Below, piece after piece: positions 1 to 11,234 of a stretch of DNA of 64,000 nt. The stretch's first letter is position 1, and each line of letters opens with the position of its first letter. The DNA is from Blattamonas nauphoetae (Eukaryota; Preaxostyla; Oxymonadida). The stretch is taken from positions 62,001-126,000 of the forward strand of contig JARBJD010000218.1 in the NCBI GenBank assembly GCA_033064195.1, given 5' to 3'. The notes beneath the pieces are model-generated. The model did not search any database. It was not told the origin of the DNA and was given only the letters and a program-made list of their open reading frames with translations. The position numbers were made by a program, and so were the translations under genes.

Positions 1-641
1 CTCATCCGGTTCTGTTTGAGCTGACATCGCATTATGTGCTGACGGGGGGAGACGGGTCGATTTGGCTGATGACAAGCGGTACAGATCAGATTCGGAAGAG
101 TCTGGACAAGAAAGGAGAGCAGACTGCTTCTGCTGATGCTCCGGCTGCACTCCCAAACAAGGAAGGAGATGAAGCACCCCGTTCGTTACAAGAAGACAAG
201 GACGCTGACCAGCCAATGCTCCAACTGGAAGAACAGCACGTTCATCCCAGCTTTCCTCCGCCTCACCCACTCCACTCGTCTCCTCAGACCGAAAAACAGA
301 ATGTGAGCCACTTGACTCGTTGGATGGCCCCGGAGCAAGGAAAGAACAAAGAAATGAATGGGAAGGAAGTGTCGGTTTTTCGGCTTGGCCTTGTCTTGTA
401 CGAAATTGAGACTGGTCTTGTTCCGTTTGGGGAGACGGATGCGATGAATGCGCATCGGCAGCTGGAAACCGGAATTGTTCCTCCTCTGGATCGAGTTGTG
501 AAGTCGGAAATGCGAGATCTGATCAGAGAATGTCTGTCAGTTGACCCGAAGCTTCGCCCGACTCTTTCGTCGATTGCATCAACACTTGAATCGATTGAGG
601 AGAGCCCAAATGCAGTCAAAGCGTACACATTCATTTCATAA
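1..641 (+). CDS. C-terminal part of a protein with a kinase-like domain (5' end outside window)
   Basis: The reading frame is open from the left edge to a TAA at 639-641. Visible are kinase C-lobe features: RWMAPEQ (subdomain VIII, activation segment end), VFRLGLVLYEIETGLVPF (subdomain IX), and IRECLSVDPKLRPTLSSI (subdomain XI Arg). Upstream of RWMAPE is a long low-complexity insertion (charged, Pro/His rich), and no HRD or DFG motif is visible, although LTSHYVL may correspond to a degenerate catalytic loop. In oxymonads such domains sit at the C terminus of large beta-helix surface proteins, which would place this one on the cytoplasmic side; that is inference. It may be a pseudokinase, but the N-lobe is outside the window. 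Confidence 0.75.
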   Translation, partial: HPVLFELTSHYVLTGGDGSIWLMTSGTDQIRKSLDKKGEQTASADAPAALPNKEGDEAPRSLQEDKDADQPMLQLEEQHVHPSFPPPHPLHSSPQTEKQNVSHLTRWMAPEQGKNKEMNGKEVSVFRLGLVLYEIETGLVPFGETDAMNAHRQLETGIVPPLDRVVKSEMRDLIRECLSVDPKLRPTLSSIASTLESIEESPNAVKAYTFIS

Positions 642-838
642 CTCCATTCCGACGCTTCTCCCCCGAGGATTGGCTGTCTCTGTATTCGTTTCATGTCATC
701 ACATCGACACTCCTCCTTTCCACACCATCACTCGTCTTCGATTCTTTTCTTATTCCGTTGCACACGATCATTCATCACCATCGTTTTATCCCGATCTTGC
801 TTTTCACATCGTCATCAACGATCCCTCTCAAATGTGTA

Positions 839-2872
839 CAGTGGTTCCAAAAGCCGGGACTATTCCAAAAGGCGGGACAATATCATTTTCTATTTTCGAT
901 TGTCCATACAATCCTATCGAAAAGCGTCATTTCATTCTCGTCATGTACTGAAATTGGGCGTGTTCTATATGTCTATTATGTGTTAATTAAGTTGTTTTGA
1001 TGGCAGGAATCTAAGACGAGACAAAATGAGTGAAAATAGAGATGAGCCCATGATTCATGAAAGGAACAAAAAAAAGCAGAACTCCACACCGACGAGCTAT
1101 CGAACGAGAGCTCGGAAAACGGGAATATTTCGGCTTATCGCGGGCGGAAAAGGTCATTCGAATCGAGAAAGCGCTGAATCTCAAGAAGGGTGTAGTGAAC
1201 AGAGTGGTGGGTGCGGGGCGCAGCTCAGTTTGGAGAGCAAGAAAGGCGGCGGCAAATCGACGGGATATAGGCGTGACAGGGCGTCCGAACAGACTTCGCA
1301 AGACTCAAAGAGATGATTTGCTGAATACTTTTAAAGAACAAAAACAGACCGAGGGACTGTCACTTTTCAGTCCTCCAGCAAGCTGTATGCACTTTTTCTG
1401 TCATAATTCCATTCTAGGCAGAACAGATGTTGAAAGATGAGATGGGAGATGAATATGAAGACAGACCTCTCAGCCCAACGTGGATATACAATAATTCGGA
1501 CGCTGTGAATGAGCTGGTTGTTTCGACCCCAACAGTAATGGAAGCAAAAAAATTTCTTGTTGCAATCCTTCAACCATAAAGGCTTGGAATTCACTCCTGA
1601 CCAACGTTGTATCCTCATTCTCCATTGACTTTCGTCTTCAATTCAATTTGGACGAAAGTTCGCTAAAAGTGACAGGGAAGAGAGTGAACATGGAATTTCA
1701 TTCGAAAAACAATACCTCCACCTCTCAAAAGCCGTCAAGAACGCCGAATACAACACTTTGTTCATGTATCTGCGCTGATGGCACTTGTCTCCCACATGCC
1801 ATCATCCTCGCGAAAAGAAGGAGGCAGTCGAATTTCAGGATTTTAATCCTGACACTCTGAGACAAATTACAAATAACTCTGGATGGATGGATAAAGCAAC
1901 TTTCAAGAAGTATATTGAAACGATTTTCATTCCTTTCACCGTCAACAAAAGATCACGTCTGAATTTGGAGGACAGTTGGGCACTCTTGGTCGTTGATTCC
2001 CACTCAAGTCGTTTTCAAGATGATCTGCACAAGATACTAATCCAAAATCATATTCATCTCCTGACACTACCCCCAACACGACGAATCTTTTGCAACCGTT
2101 GGACGACATCCCCTTCAGGACGTTCAAAAGTCGTTTTATGACTCATATACTGAGCCATCTGATCCTTCTCGATCGGCGATTCGGTCAGCTGTGGCGGAAG
2201 CACTTAAACTGGCTTTACAAGAAGGCTTCCGCATAAAGTGCATCAAACCAGCATTCTCAAACTGTGGTTTCTTTCCGATTTCGGAAAGAAATCCAACAAA
2301 CAAGCTGAAACGTCAATTTCAATTACCGATGACTTGCACAGATGAGGAATTAGATGAATTCTGCAAACCGAAAATGGTCATCTCTGAAGGACGTCTCCTC
2401 ACGGAAATACAGACAGAGATTTCACCTTCAACTGACGAAATGCAGAACAGAGCCAGACCTGCAACTGGAATGGGTTTGATAACTTCCTTCTTCCAACCGA
2501 GAAGTGCTCACCGTTTGCATCAGGAAAATACTCCCATCGATCAAGTCAATCAGGAAACAATCAGGTCAATCGACGAAGAAAACATTGAAAATCACATTGC
2601 ACCTCCTTTTATCGAACATATTGGCCGATTCCGTCTTTACCACGACGATACCGAATAACAGTTCTTTCAAGAGACTACTCGCTCTGCATGCATTTCTTTT
2701 TCACCATTCATCCTTTTTTCGTGTTGGTATTCAGATAGTGTTGTTCATAAACCAAATAAATTCGATGAATATGAGAAATGAGCGTGACACTGGAAAACAA
2801 AACACTAGCGGCAGAGAAAGAAAGAATGTATTGTCCCGCCTTTTGGAATAATCCCGGCTTTTGGAACCACTG
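839..2872 (+). mobile_element. Pogo-like (Tc1/mariner superfamily) DNA transposon, decayed
   Basis: The element is flanked by TA dinucleotides at 837-838 and 2873-2874 (target duplication). It ends in inverted repeats of about 44 bp, beginning CAGTGGTTCCAAAAGCCGGG, that differ at one position between 839-882 and 2829-2872. Inside is a broken plus-strand transposase of the DDE_1/pogo type. The 2034-bp length suits a full-length pogo element. TIRs are nearly identical while the coding part is disrupted, so the copy is probably non-autonomous. Confidence 0.93.
1026..2658 (+). pseudogene. Pogo-type transposase, broken
   Basis: Order on the plus strand: an N-terminal helix-turn-helix region (about 1057-1330, GLSRAEKVIRIEKALN followed by a basic stretch and GRPNRLRKTQRDD), a catalytic DESS motif at about 1650, the second catalytic motif LLVVDSH at about 1985, the third motif NTTNLLQPLDD at about 2075, and a C-terminal region with AFSNCGFFPISERNP (about 2245). 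These lie in different frames: frame changes fall between the HTH and DESS, near 1790-1860, and near 2080-2140, and stops occur near 1580-1650. The spacing of the three acidic motifs fits the DDE_1 endonuclease of pogo/Tigger/jerky proteins. Confidence 0.88.
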
Positions 2873-2874
2873 TA

Positions 2875-3516
2875 TCACTCACACTCACAAACCTGTCCAT
2901 CAGCTCTTCACGTGTCCCTCTGAAGAGCGGATTGGGCCACGTCACTTGATTGCACCACACTCGTCCATTGAACCAGATTCTGGACACATCTCGGAAGATT
3001 CTCGCTATGAACACACACGCGATTGCATGTCACATTCTTGTCAGCAAGAAACAGCAGACTCTCATTTCACATCCAATCATTCTTCATCATTAATCACACC
3101 ACTCATCCCAAACGTCCCCACCCTCATCCTCTCCAACCATTCCACCTTGGACTCGAAGGAGGGTTGGGATGTCTTTGTTTCCCTGAGATTGACTGGATTA
3201 TCTTCGTTGTGAAGATGGCCGAGTCTTGTGGCTTTTGCCGAATTGATCTAGTTTTATTTGTCTTGATTTGGCTCTCGAGCACTTGTTCAGTCCAAGCTGT
3301 CTCGACTCTCTATGATTTCGTTTTCGGGTTTCCATCTTTGATGAGATCTCACTTCAGATTGGGGACAAACCCAACTCAAAACCATCACCACACTTCTCCA
3401 CACCGTTTTTGGAATTCTGAAATTTCGCGAAAACGGGACGACATTGTTGAGGAGGTGTCTGCTCTGACTACGTCTCACAGATCGGTAGCTTTCAACTCTT
3501 GGCTAGATCCTTGCTC
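2875..3516. other. Gene-free stretch between the pogo element and the cyclin gene
   Basis: Only short overlapping frames without recognisable domains are present. A hydrophobic stretch read at about 3215-3300 has no start or splice context that I can support. It is probably the intergenic and upstream region of the cyclin gene at 3517. Confidence 0.5.
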
Positions 3517-4455
3517 ATGACACCACTCAAATACAATAGACCAAATAACTCTGAATTTCTTGGAAAAAGGTGAGTGTTTACGGATTTCGGAGGGTTTTTG
3601 AGTTTTTGAGAAATTGATCACTTCCGGTAGATCGATCCTTAATTCCAACTTTGTTCTCACACTCGATCGTTTCTCGTCGGACAATTACATTAAAATGGCG
3701 TCTGTTCTCATTCAACAAAACAACCATCATATGAACGAAGATATGATCAAGTTTGTGCCACATTTTCTCCAACATTTCCCCGTTACAATCTCATCTCTGA
3801 TTCTCCATGTAGCCTTTCACAGAACTATTCAAACTCGAAGACTGAATGCCAACAATTCTGCTCGAGCTTTTCTGAGCCGATTAGCGTCTTCTTATCACTA
3901 ATTCCCGAAAATGAACACACAATCAAAATCGATCCAGTCACCAAACTGATGCTCGACTCCAGCCGATCTGTTGGCAGCACAAGCATTCTCACAATTGCCA
4001 GCAACCTTGCTCGCTTCGTCGAAGCTTTCGTCGAAGATGCCCTTATTGTTCACCAACCAGATGGAAAAAGCCTGATCGAGCCCATCGAGCCAAAAATCAG
4101 ACAAATGTTCACGTTTATCGGCCAACATGCTTATTTTCAGATGGCTGAGTACCTGCTTGCAGCATATTATGTTTGCCGCCTCGTGCAAGTCCATCGATCC
4201 TTGACCAAGTCTGATCCGACCTCACCTGTCGTCTCCAGCCACAACATCGGCACCGTCCTTGTTGTGTCTCTGATGCTCGCGGGAAAAGTGAACCAAGATC
4301 GGCCGCTGCGGAATTCGTGGTGGGCAAAGGCTTTCGGGATCCCTCTTGATCTCCTCAACGACTCCGAAGAATACTTCCTGAAGCACTTGGATTATCAGCT
4401 CGCCCCGGCGGACAACATGCTCTCCAGCCTCTTTTCATACTTCGGGGAGGCATGA
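3517..4455 (+). CDS. Cyclin-like protein, three exons
   Basis: Proposed exons are 3517-3569, 3631-3885 and 3963-4455. The first intron has GTGAG/TAG ends; the second (GTCTT/CAG, 77 nt) is inferred because it joins the two open frames in phase. The C-terminal exon carries a cyclin box: FTFIGQHAYFQMAEYLLAAY, then NIGTVLVVSLMLAGKVNQD, WWAKAFGIPLDLLN and EEYFLKHLDYQLAP, the pattern of Pho80/PCL-type cyclin N-terminal folds. It would bind and activate a cyclin-dependent kinase. A second, divergent cyclin gene lies at 14289-15029. The family call is firm; the 5' exon structure is less so. Confidence 0.8.
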
Positions 4456-4828
4456 GTGTTTGAATGTCTTTCTTTTTGTAGGAGGCCACACCTCTGAGAC
4501 TCTTGTTTTGACACTTTTAATCAACTGTTCGTCTTTGATGTGTCTGTCCACGCGCTGAGATGCTATTGCATTTCTGAGAGCTCTTCATTTTCTTCCTGCC
4601 TAAGGATAGATGGGCAGTTGTTAACCATTCACCCCTGCTGTGTGACGCACACATCATTGTATCTGTTCTGTTCTTCTCGTTTTTCTGAAGTGAACCTCCT
4701 CTGGTTCGTGAATTCTCTTAGTTTTGATTTGCTGTACTGTGATCGACCCACAAAGAGATCAATAGGAGTGTTGATCGTTCAATTGTAAATAACAGTGGCG
4801 GCATAGAATTGCTTATTTGAAATGAACA

Positions 4829-5649
4829 TCAACGATCCGATTCTTCGAGAGATGGGGCTGGATCTCTCTCAAATAACACCGCATTCAGTCCAAACGGATG
4901 TGGTGTTGGTTGTTTCAGAGTTGTAATGTGGTCAATTCGAAATGCTGTTCCACGTGTATCAACGGAAACCTGTCAGAAAACAGAAACGGTGCGAATAAGA
5001 GAAAACAGACGAGAAGTCGCACTGATGGTGGAAGATGTGAAATAAACGAAGCACCAATCTCGCCGTTGTTGAAAAACAGCGCTTTTCGGGGCCACGACAC
5101 TATATCCACTTCCATCCGGAGACAGTCGCCAGGGCGTATCTCTGCGAAACACGCTTTCTCATGAAAGTCGGCACGTCGAAAAATTGCTCCCGAATTTCGA
5201 AGAGAGACGTCACCTGGAACATGAAGAGGAGTATGGGAGACCTGAAATTTCCTGATTAGGCTGTGGAGGAGTCGGTTGTTTGGCCGCATCAACGAGGGAG
5301 AGATAGAGATTCCCAGCAAAAGCTAAATGGAATAATTAAGACATGATGAAGATATAGAAAAAAATAAGGTGATGAATGAACGGAAAACACGACAACTGAG
5401 AGAAGGGGAGCAGACTGCCGTGATAACCGATATTGAGAAGTGTAATCGTGATTGACACAACGCCAGATGTTATTATCTCGCCAATATATATTGTTGTCGG
5501 AGTGAGATGTGATTTGATAGTTCGGGTAAGACATGAGTTCACGACTTTGAGGTGGAGTGGGTAATACGAGGTGAATGAGTGAATATCCAACGGATAAGCA
5601 GGGGAGAAATGATTAAGTTCATGTGGAAAATTCCTTGATGGGTTTTCAG
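4829..5649 (-). CDS. SPRY-domain protein, at least four exons (5' end uncertain)
   Basis: Minus-strand exons 5416-5649, 5242-5322, 5011-5213 and 4829-4969 join in phase through introns of 93, 28 and 41 nt with GTCTG or GTCTC donors. The joined protein reads as one SPRY domain: SGVVSITITLLNIGYHG, GNLYLSLVDAAKQP, PGDCLRMEVDIVSWPRKALF, FNNGEIGASFISHLPPSVRL and ending TAFRIDHITTL. SPRY domains are beta-sandwich protein-interaction modules. An acceptor at 5650 implies a further upstream exon between 5650 and the RING-CH gene's end at 5963, which I could not define. Proteins with a C-terminal SPRY domain are numerous in oxymonads, and further copies and relics are in this window. Confidence 0.8.
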
Positions 5650-5962
5650 CTATTGAATCTTGAAGGCGAAGAGATAAATTGGATGATGGTGATTGAGGAG
5701 AATGGGTATTTGACTGAACCTTGAAACGGAATCAAAGGGAAAGGGTGAGACAGACAAAAGGAATACCAGGGCTCCCTGCTCTGTAGCATCCACTGAATCC
5801 ATGGTACAGAAAGGGAATAAAGAACGTATGGGACGATCAATTTTGGATTTGATGCAAAATCAAAAAGGACAATGAATTGACCAAACTTGAAAAATGAAGA
5901 AGCAAAAATAAGACAGAGACATAAGAGAAACACAGTATATGTGACTAAAAAGTGCGAAGAAT

Positions 5963-6757
5963 TCAAGATGAGCTCGGGAGAAGACCAATTTCATCTGACA
6001 TTTCGTTTGAATGTGGATGAACACGAAGAGAATTCAAACGCCTTGGTTCGGTGGCTTCTGGTCCACCGACTGTCCGTCCCTGCGTCGTTGTCCACGCGCT
6101 TTCGTCGATGTGGATGTCCTGGTTGAGGAGCTTATCACTTTGATATATAACAACAAGTTTCCGGATAGACTGACAGAATAACAATGGGAGAAGGGATACC
6201 ATGAACGCAATCGCAATGCAGGTCAGCTCGAAGAAGCCAACGTAGACAAGTTGGAAGGGCTTGACGTACGTGTCTATACAAGAAATGAAGACAGGAAGAA
6301 GAACAACATTGCTGGTAGAGCACAGTGTACACCATTGATGTGGGATATACCACCAGGGCAGCCCAGGCACCGAGGACAAGGAATGAGATGTATGATATGA
6401 GTTTAAAAATGTCCAAGCAGTCCCAGTGTTTCCTCTTCCATTGACTAAATGGCTAAATTATTCAGAATAACGCGAGTTTTCAGACTTTTGGAGTGAGTGT
6501 GAAGGGAATTCTTGTTGCGCAGAATGGACAATCTAAAAACATGGAAAGATAGGGTAACAAACTCACAATATCTTTTCCAACTGAAACTTGCGAACGAATC
6601 CAATCTTCCAAACATCCTTTATGTGACTGTATAGTCATGAGAGCTCGAAAAACAGCTAACAAACCCATCCTGTCTCAGCTCGGCACTCACAGGGGCGAAT
6701 GACTGGTTCTGAATCATCTGGGATCTGACAAATGTAGCATATATGATGTTCTGCCAT
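5963..6757 (-). CDS. RING-CH (MARCH-type) membrane E3 ubiquitin ligase, five exons
   Basis: Exons on the minus strand are 6665-6757, 6563-6626, 6486-6532, 6308-6452 and 5963-6273. The intron lengths (38, 30, 33 and 34 nt) keep one frame throughout, giving 219 residues. The N terminus has the RING-CH zinc ligands: CYICQIPDDSEPVIRPCECR, then HKGC and EDW, then CPFC. Two hydrophobic segments follow (YISFLVLGAWAALVVY and FFELTCIAIAFMVSLLPLLF), then a hydrophilic tail. This is the layout of MARCH/Doa10-like ligases, which ubiquitinate membrane proteins in the endomembrane system. Start chosen: the ATG just before CYIC. The third-intron acceptor has an in-phase alternative 15 nt downstream. Confidence 0.88.
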
Positions 6758-7043
6758 GGGGGATCAACGATATGCTAATGCTGACGAGAGAGAGCTTTTG
6801 GTATGATCAAAGGATTATTTTTTATCTGAGTTTGAAGATGTTAGCTGTTCATACACAATCTTCTCTAACAAACACATCCACCTCTGATCACTCTTTGGAC
6901 GGACTGGTTTGTGTAGACTGAATCTATTGCTGACTTTATCACCGCTCTTTTCGATTCGGAATTCTCGTTCTCTTTTCCTTCCCCTTCATGCAACTTCAAT
7001 CTCTTCTCTCGTTTTCCTCATTGTTTGTGGTGTTTTGTCTCAG
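6758..7043. promoter_or_regulatory. Divergent intergenic region between the RING-CH gene and coiled-coil/SPRY copy 1
   Basis: The two genes are divergently transcribed from here. An upstream non-coding exon of the plus-strand gene is possible, because a CTCAG acceptor-like motif directly precedes its ATG at 7044 and the other two copies have CACAG at the same place. I cannot identify a core promoter motif. Confidence 0.35.
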
Positions 7044-9026
7044 ATGGAGGAATTCAAGAGATTTGAAAGTGAGTTCAAGAATGGTGATGAAACTGTCCAA
7101 CACAAAATCGCACTTTCTGTGTTCACAACGATTTCTTCAGGTATGTTTCAATTTTCCATTTATTTGATTGATTTATTGTGCCATTTTTCTGTCCATGTGA
7201 ATGCAAATTTCTCCCTTCTTTGTGATATCTCAGAACCATCGAAAATGAAAGAACGAAGTGAGATTGGGATTCGGAGTGGATTGCTGGAGAGATTTTCGGA
7301 GCGACTTTCTTCGGATTGTACATCCACACTTTCTGTGTGTCTCTCTTCTTCTCTCCATATGATGATATTTCTGTTTCTCTCTGTGATTTCCTTTTTAATT
7401 CTCTTTGTGATTGATTTTGTGATGGATTTTTGTGCTCAGGGAGTTCTGTCGAGTGTGATTGGAGTGATGGTGACATCGGTGTCGGAAGGACGACCTCGAC
7501 TTCGGAGTGACTTGATTCCCTCTCTGCTTGCGCTCTCCTCCGTTTGTTCCTCTCTTTCTTCGTTTCTTCTCTTTTTCCTTCTCACTCCTGTTCTCGTTGT
7601 TCTCATTGTTATTTGGTTGATCAGCATGCAGACAGTTCGTTGTCGACACCAGCCACTCACTCACTTGGGTCTGCTCTCTTCTCTCTTCTTCATCATTCTT
7701 TCCTCTCTTCCTTCACTTTCTCTCTTGTTCTCTCTCCAACTGTTTTACTTTCCCGTGTTTTGATTTGATTTGATTTGTGTGTGGAGTCTTCTGTGTGGAG
7801 GAAGTCTTTCGTGTGTGGAAGTGGAGGGAGTGTTGAGTTCGGGAATTGTTGAGAGACTTTGTACTCGAATTGAAATTGAAGATGAAAGTGAAAGTGAGTC
7901 AGTGGATGTTGTGGAGACACTTGTTGTTTTGGACGGCTTGTGTTGTGGATTGAGCGAAGTGATTGAAAGCGAGAAATCGAAGTCAACTGACCAAGACAAT
8001 TCAAACGAAACTGATCTGTTCTCGCTGACTCGTCGCTGTGGATTCGCACTTGCTCGGATTGAGAAGGCAGTTCTGGATGTGGAGAAGAGAGTTGGAGGAC
8101 AACGAAATGCAGACACGAAAACCAAGGAAGTCCAGCATCAAGTTGGAGGCATGATTGTTCGCCATTTCCGATCGTCGATCCAGTCTCCACCTGAGAAAGA
8201 GATTGGATCGATCGGGATTGACTTGGCAGCTCTTCGAAGGGAGATGGAAGCAGAACGAGAAAAGGAGAAAGAAACCGCAAGGAAAGCAGAAGAAGAGAGA
8301 CAGAGAGAGTTCTCGAGGAAGATGAGAGAGATGGAAGAGATGAAGAGGATGAACGAAAAATGGATTGAAGAAGGGCGACAGAGGGAGGAAGAGAAGAAGA
8401 GAGAAGAGGAAAGGCAGAGAGAAGAGGAAAGGAAGAGAAATGAAGAAGAAGAGCGACGAAGGATGAAGAAGGAAGGAGCAGCAGCAATCGAACTATTCGC
8501 GCGAAACAAGTTCACCCTCTCGGGAAATGTGTTCACCAAAACATTCAGTGATCTCTCGTCCCTCTTCTCGCTCTCTTTCGGGCCAGTCGTTGTTCGATTC
8601 ACTTTTGTTATCAAAAAATGGGTGACGAACAATTTTCAACTTGGCCTGATCTCGACCGACTTGGTTGAACAGGCTAAACAGATCCAGAATTTCTTCTCGT
8701 CTCTGAAAAGAGCAGCAAGCTGGGAGTTGTACCCGTCACATCGATATGCGCATCAAAATTGCTTACAATCACACGCCGGATCAGCTTGCAAAGCAGGAGC
8801 ATCTGGACAGCGAGTGGTGCTGGAGGCTGATGGACGAGAAGGAAAGAGAACATTAAAGCTGTCGCAAGATGGAGAAACACAACCAGTCTTCTTCTCCAAC
8901 ATTCCTGTTCCCTTCCGATTCGCCATCCAAATGTGGGCGACGAATGCTTCAGTTGAGATCGTTTCGACTGAAGTGCTTCGAGAGCCGTCGATGGTTGGAG
9001 GGAGTTTGGAAGTGGTACTGGACTAA
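7044..9026 (+). CDS. Coiled-coil/SPRY protein, paralogue copy 1, five exons
   Basis: Exons 7044-7140, 7234-7334, 7440-7541, 7636-7668 and 7818-9026 give 513 residues in one frame. The N-terminal half is helical (FKRFESEFKNGDETVQHK at the start). A long Glu/Arg/Lys coiled coil follows at about residues 255-340 of the product. The C-terminal ~170 residues are SPRY-like (VVRFTFVIKKW, GQRVVLEADGREGKRTLKLS, FFSNIPVPFRFAIQM, EPSMVGGSLEV). The same exon plan occurs in copies 2 and 3. Oddity: the acceptor expected before exon 5 reads TG here instead of AG as in the other copies, so this copy may be mis-spliced or use another site. Role unknown. Confidence 0.82.
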
Positions 9027-9428
9027 TTGGAGTTCTTCTTTCTTTACACTCACCATTCACTTCACTCCTCTTCATTCTCTTCCATTTGTCACAAACATTT
9101 ATGAACAAAATGAAAACTCATTTTTTTCATTATATGCCTCTCGTCGACAAACATCAGCACTTCCAACACCAAAAAGCACTATGTGGCATCAGGGTGTGAA
9201 TAAATCAGCATGTTTCAGTTCAGATTGTATCCTACACATGCAAACTGACTGTTCTCCATTTTCCTTTTTTTGAGAACTCAAAAGAATACCAAAAAACACG
9301 TTTTCAGAGAGTAATGGCGGGTGGAGATACAATTGTCTGTGCGTGACTGTGTGTTGAGTCTTTAGTTTTGATCTACCCAAGATCACTGTCAGGGGCAAAA
9401 GTGTATTTAATTTCTCTGATCATAAAAG
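9027..9428. other. Intergenic region upstream of the eL24 gene
   Basis: No supported gene. The region holds the 3' flank of coiled-coil/SPRY copy 1 and the upstream region of the ribosomal protein gene. AT-rich tracts are present but no recognisable element. Confidence 0.4.
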
Positions 9429-10033
9429 ATGCGGTCTTTTATTTTCACTTTTTATCATCTATTTATTCATTTATTGTATCTAGTGTTGAGAAGTGCTCAT
9501 TCTCGTGGCGCAAGATCTATCCAGGTCACGGACTCCGTTATGTTCGTGCTGATTCCAGAGTTTTCATCTTCTCCTCATCGAAATCCCGTCGATGCTTTGA
9601 AATCAAGCGCTCCTCCCGTACCACTTCCTGGACTGGTGATTACAGAAAGATTCACAAGAAGGATACCCTTCAACAACAACGCAGACGCAACAAGCGAAAG
9701 GCTGTCCGTTTCCAAAAGGATATCGTTGGAATGACCCTCGATGAAATCAGAAAGCAAAAGACCCAAAAAGTCGTTGAGAAGCCAACTGGCGCAGCAGCAT
9801 CTGCTCTTCGGTCTGAAATCTTCACTCACAATTATTTCCATCGTTGATATGGATTATTACTGATTAACGTTCATTTACCACCCATTTTTTCATGATTCTA
9901 TTGTTTCTTTGATCCTTTCAGTGAGAAGCAAGGACGCAACAAGGGCAAGGACGCTGGAAAGATCGCCCAACAAAAAGCAGCCAACATTGCTCAACAAAAA
10001 GCTCAAAAGAACATTGGAAAGAAGGGTAGATAA
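9429..10033 (+). CDS. RPL24: 60S ribosomal protein L24 (eL24), three exons
   Basis: Exons 9429-9433, 9484-9810 and 9922-10033 encode 147 residues. The first exon is only five bases (ATGCG); splicing yields MRVEKCSFSWRKIYPGHG, the hallmark eL24 N terminus, although only the first of the usual zinc-finger cysteines is conserved. FKKHKKD-like and KAVRFQKDIVGMTLDEI motifs follow, and the last exon encodes the basic Lys/Gln/Ala tail. eL24 sits in the large ribosomal subunit at the intersubunit bridge. Both introns (50 and 111 nt) use GTCTT or GTCTG donors. A C-terminal tail in a separate exon also fits the family. Confidence 0.93.
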
Positions 10034-10300
10034 GAGTAAATCTTCCATCGATGATTTCTTTCTCCACCATGTTGCATTTCGATCATTTATGACGGAGATT
10101 CGTTCCTGAATTCTGTGAGAGTACAGAAGTGAGACTTAGAGCTGGGATTGAATTATACAGGAATTGATTTCTGATGATTGATATTAGGGTTAAGAACAAA
10201 AATAGTCTTGAGACCGGAAGGCCTACAAACCCTGGATACTCTCACAGAAGTGCATCGAGACACAGAAGAATACGCAATGAAATGATGAAAATGCAAGAGC

Positions 10301-11234
10301 TCAATGAGTAAGAAACTGTGACAGTTGGAGCATAGAGATGGTTGAGATGATGTTGTATGCCTGAGAAAATGAGTGTGAAGAGGAATGCATACAAAGCGTC
10401 CAAGCTCGAATGGCTTGCGTCTGATAACATTGTGGTAAAGGAGATCCCATAGAAGGGTGATGATAACAGCAACGATCATGTTTTCTTTGGCGAGCATGAC
10501 AGGATATCCAACTTTCGGAACATGATACAGAACTCGTCCTTTAATGTTGTCGTTAGTGATTCCATCACTGGGATTGGGGTGGCCATACTGGATGAGATGC
10601 AATGAGAGGTGAGGGGCACACTTTAGCATAGAGTCCAATATCGTCCAAGGCGTTGTTGTCTCCTTTGGTAAGATAATGCCCGTCCTCGGTAACTTCAATG
10701 ATTCTATGAACAATAATGGGGGATTTGTTGATTCTCCACATCACAATATCTCCCTTCTCGTAGTTAGGAGCTTTGCGTCCAGAAGCAAGAACAAAATCGC
10801 CTCGATACATAACTGGTTCCATTGACCTATAAGAAGATAAAGGGACGATAAATTCAAGTTGAGATAGGAGGAAAGTGACGATGGATGGAGAGAACATACC
10901 CAGAAACGACGACAGAAATTGGATAGTATGTTTTAAGTCCAACAACCATCAGACCGAAGATCTAGAAAATTCCGAGTCTATGAGAAGAAAGCAAGAAAAA
11001 GCACACAGCGAGAATGATGAGATCACTTTTCATATCAGAAGTCATGGCATTTTTGAATGATTTCCAGAATCCAAGCGTCTTTGTATTCTTCTTTGATTTT
11101 GTCTTGTCTTTTCCTTTTTCTCCTTTTTGTTTCTTTTCGGATTTTGGAGATTGATTTGGAACTTTCTTTGGAGATGGATCACGTTTTGAGGCCGGTGTTC
11201 GAGAACGGCTTGAATCCTTTTTATTTTCTGGCAT
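10301..11234 (-). CDS. SEC11: Signal peptidase complex catalytic subunit SEC11, five exons
   Basis: Exons 11007-11234, 10900-10961, 10622-10826, 10393-10587 and 10301-10360 total 750 nt in one frame (249 residues). The S26B signal peptidase signature is complete: catalytic Ser in SGSMEPVMYRGD, His in IVHRIIEV, and Asp in KGDNNALDD. A membrane segment precedes the Ser. The N-terminal ~60 residues are an unusual Lys/Ser-rich extension absent from most SEC11 proteins, which could add a cytosolic contact. Function: cleavage of signal peptides in the ER. The gene is convergent with RPL24, leaving 267 bp between stops. The final exon is the least certain. Confidence 0.92.

Noticed and set aside
7693-9108. 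Long minus-strand ORFs over coiled-coil/SPRY copy 1 (and the equivalents over copies 2 and 3)
   Set aside because: They are Ser/Leu-rich mirror frames of the Glu/Arg/Lys coiled coil, a known artefact of such sequence.
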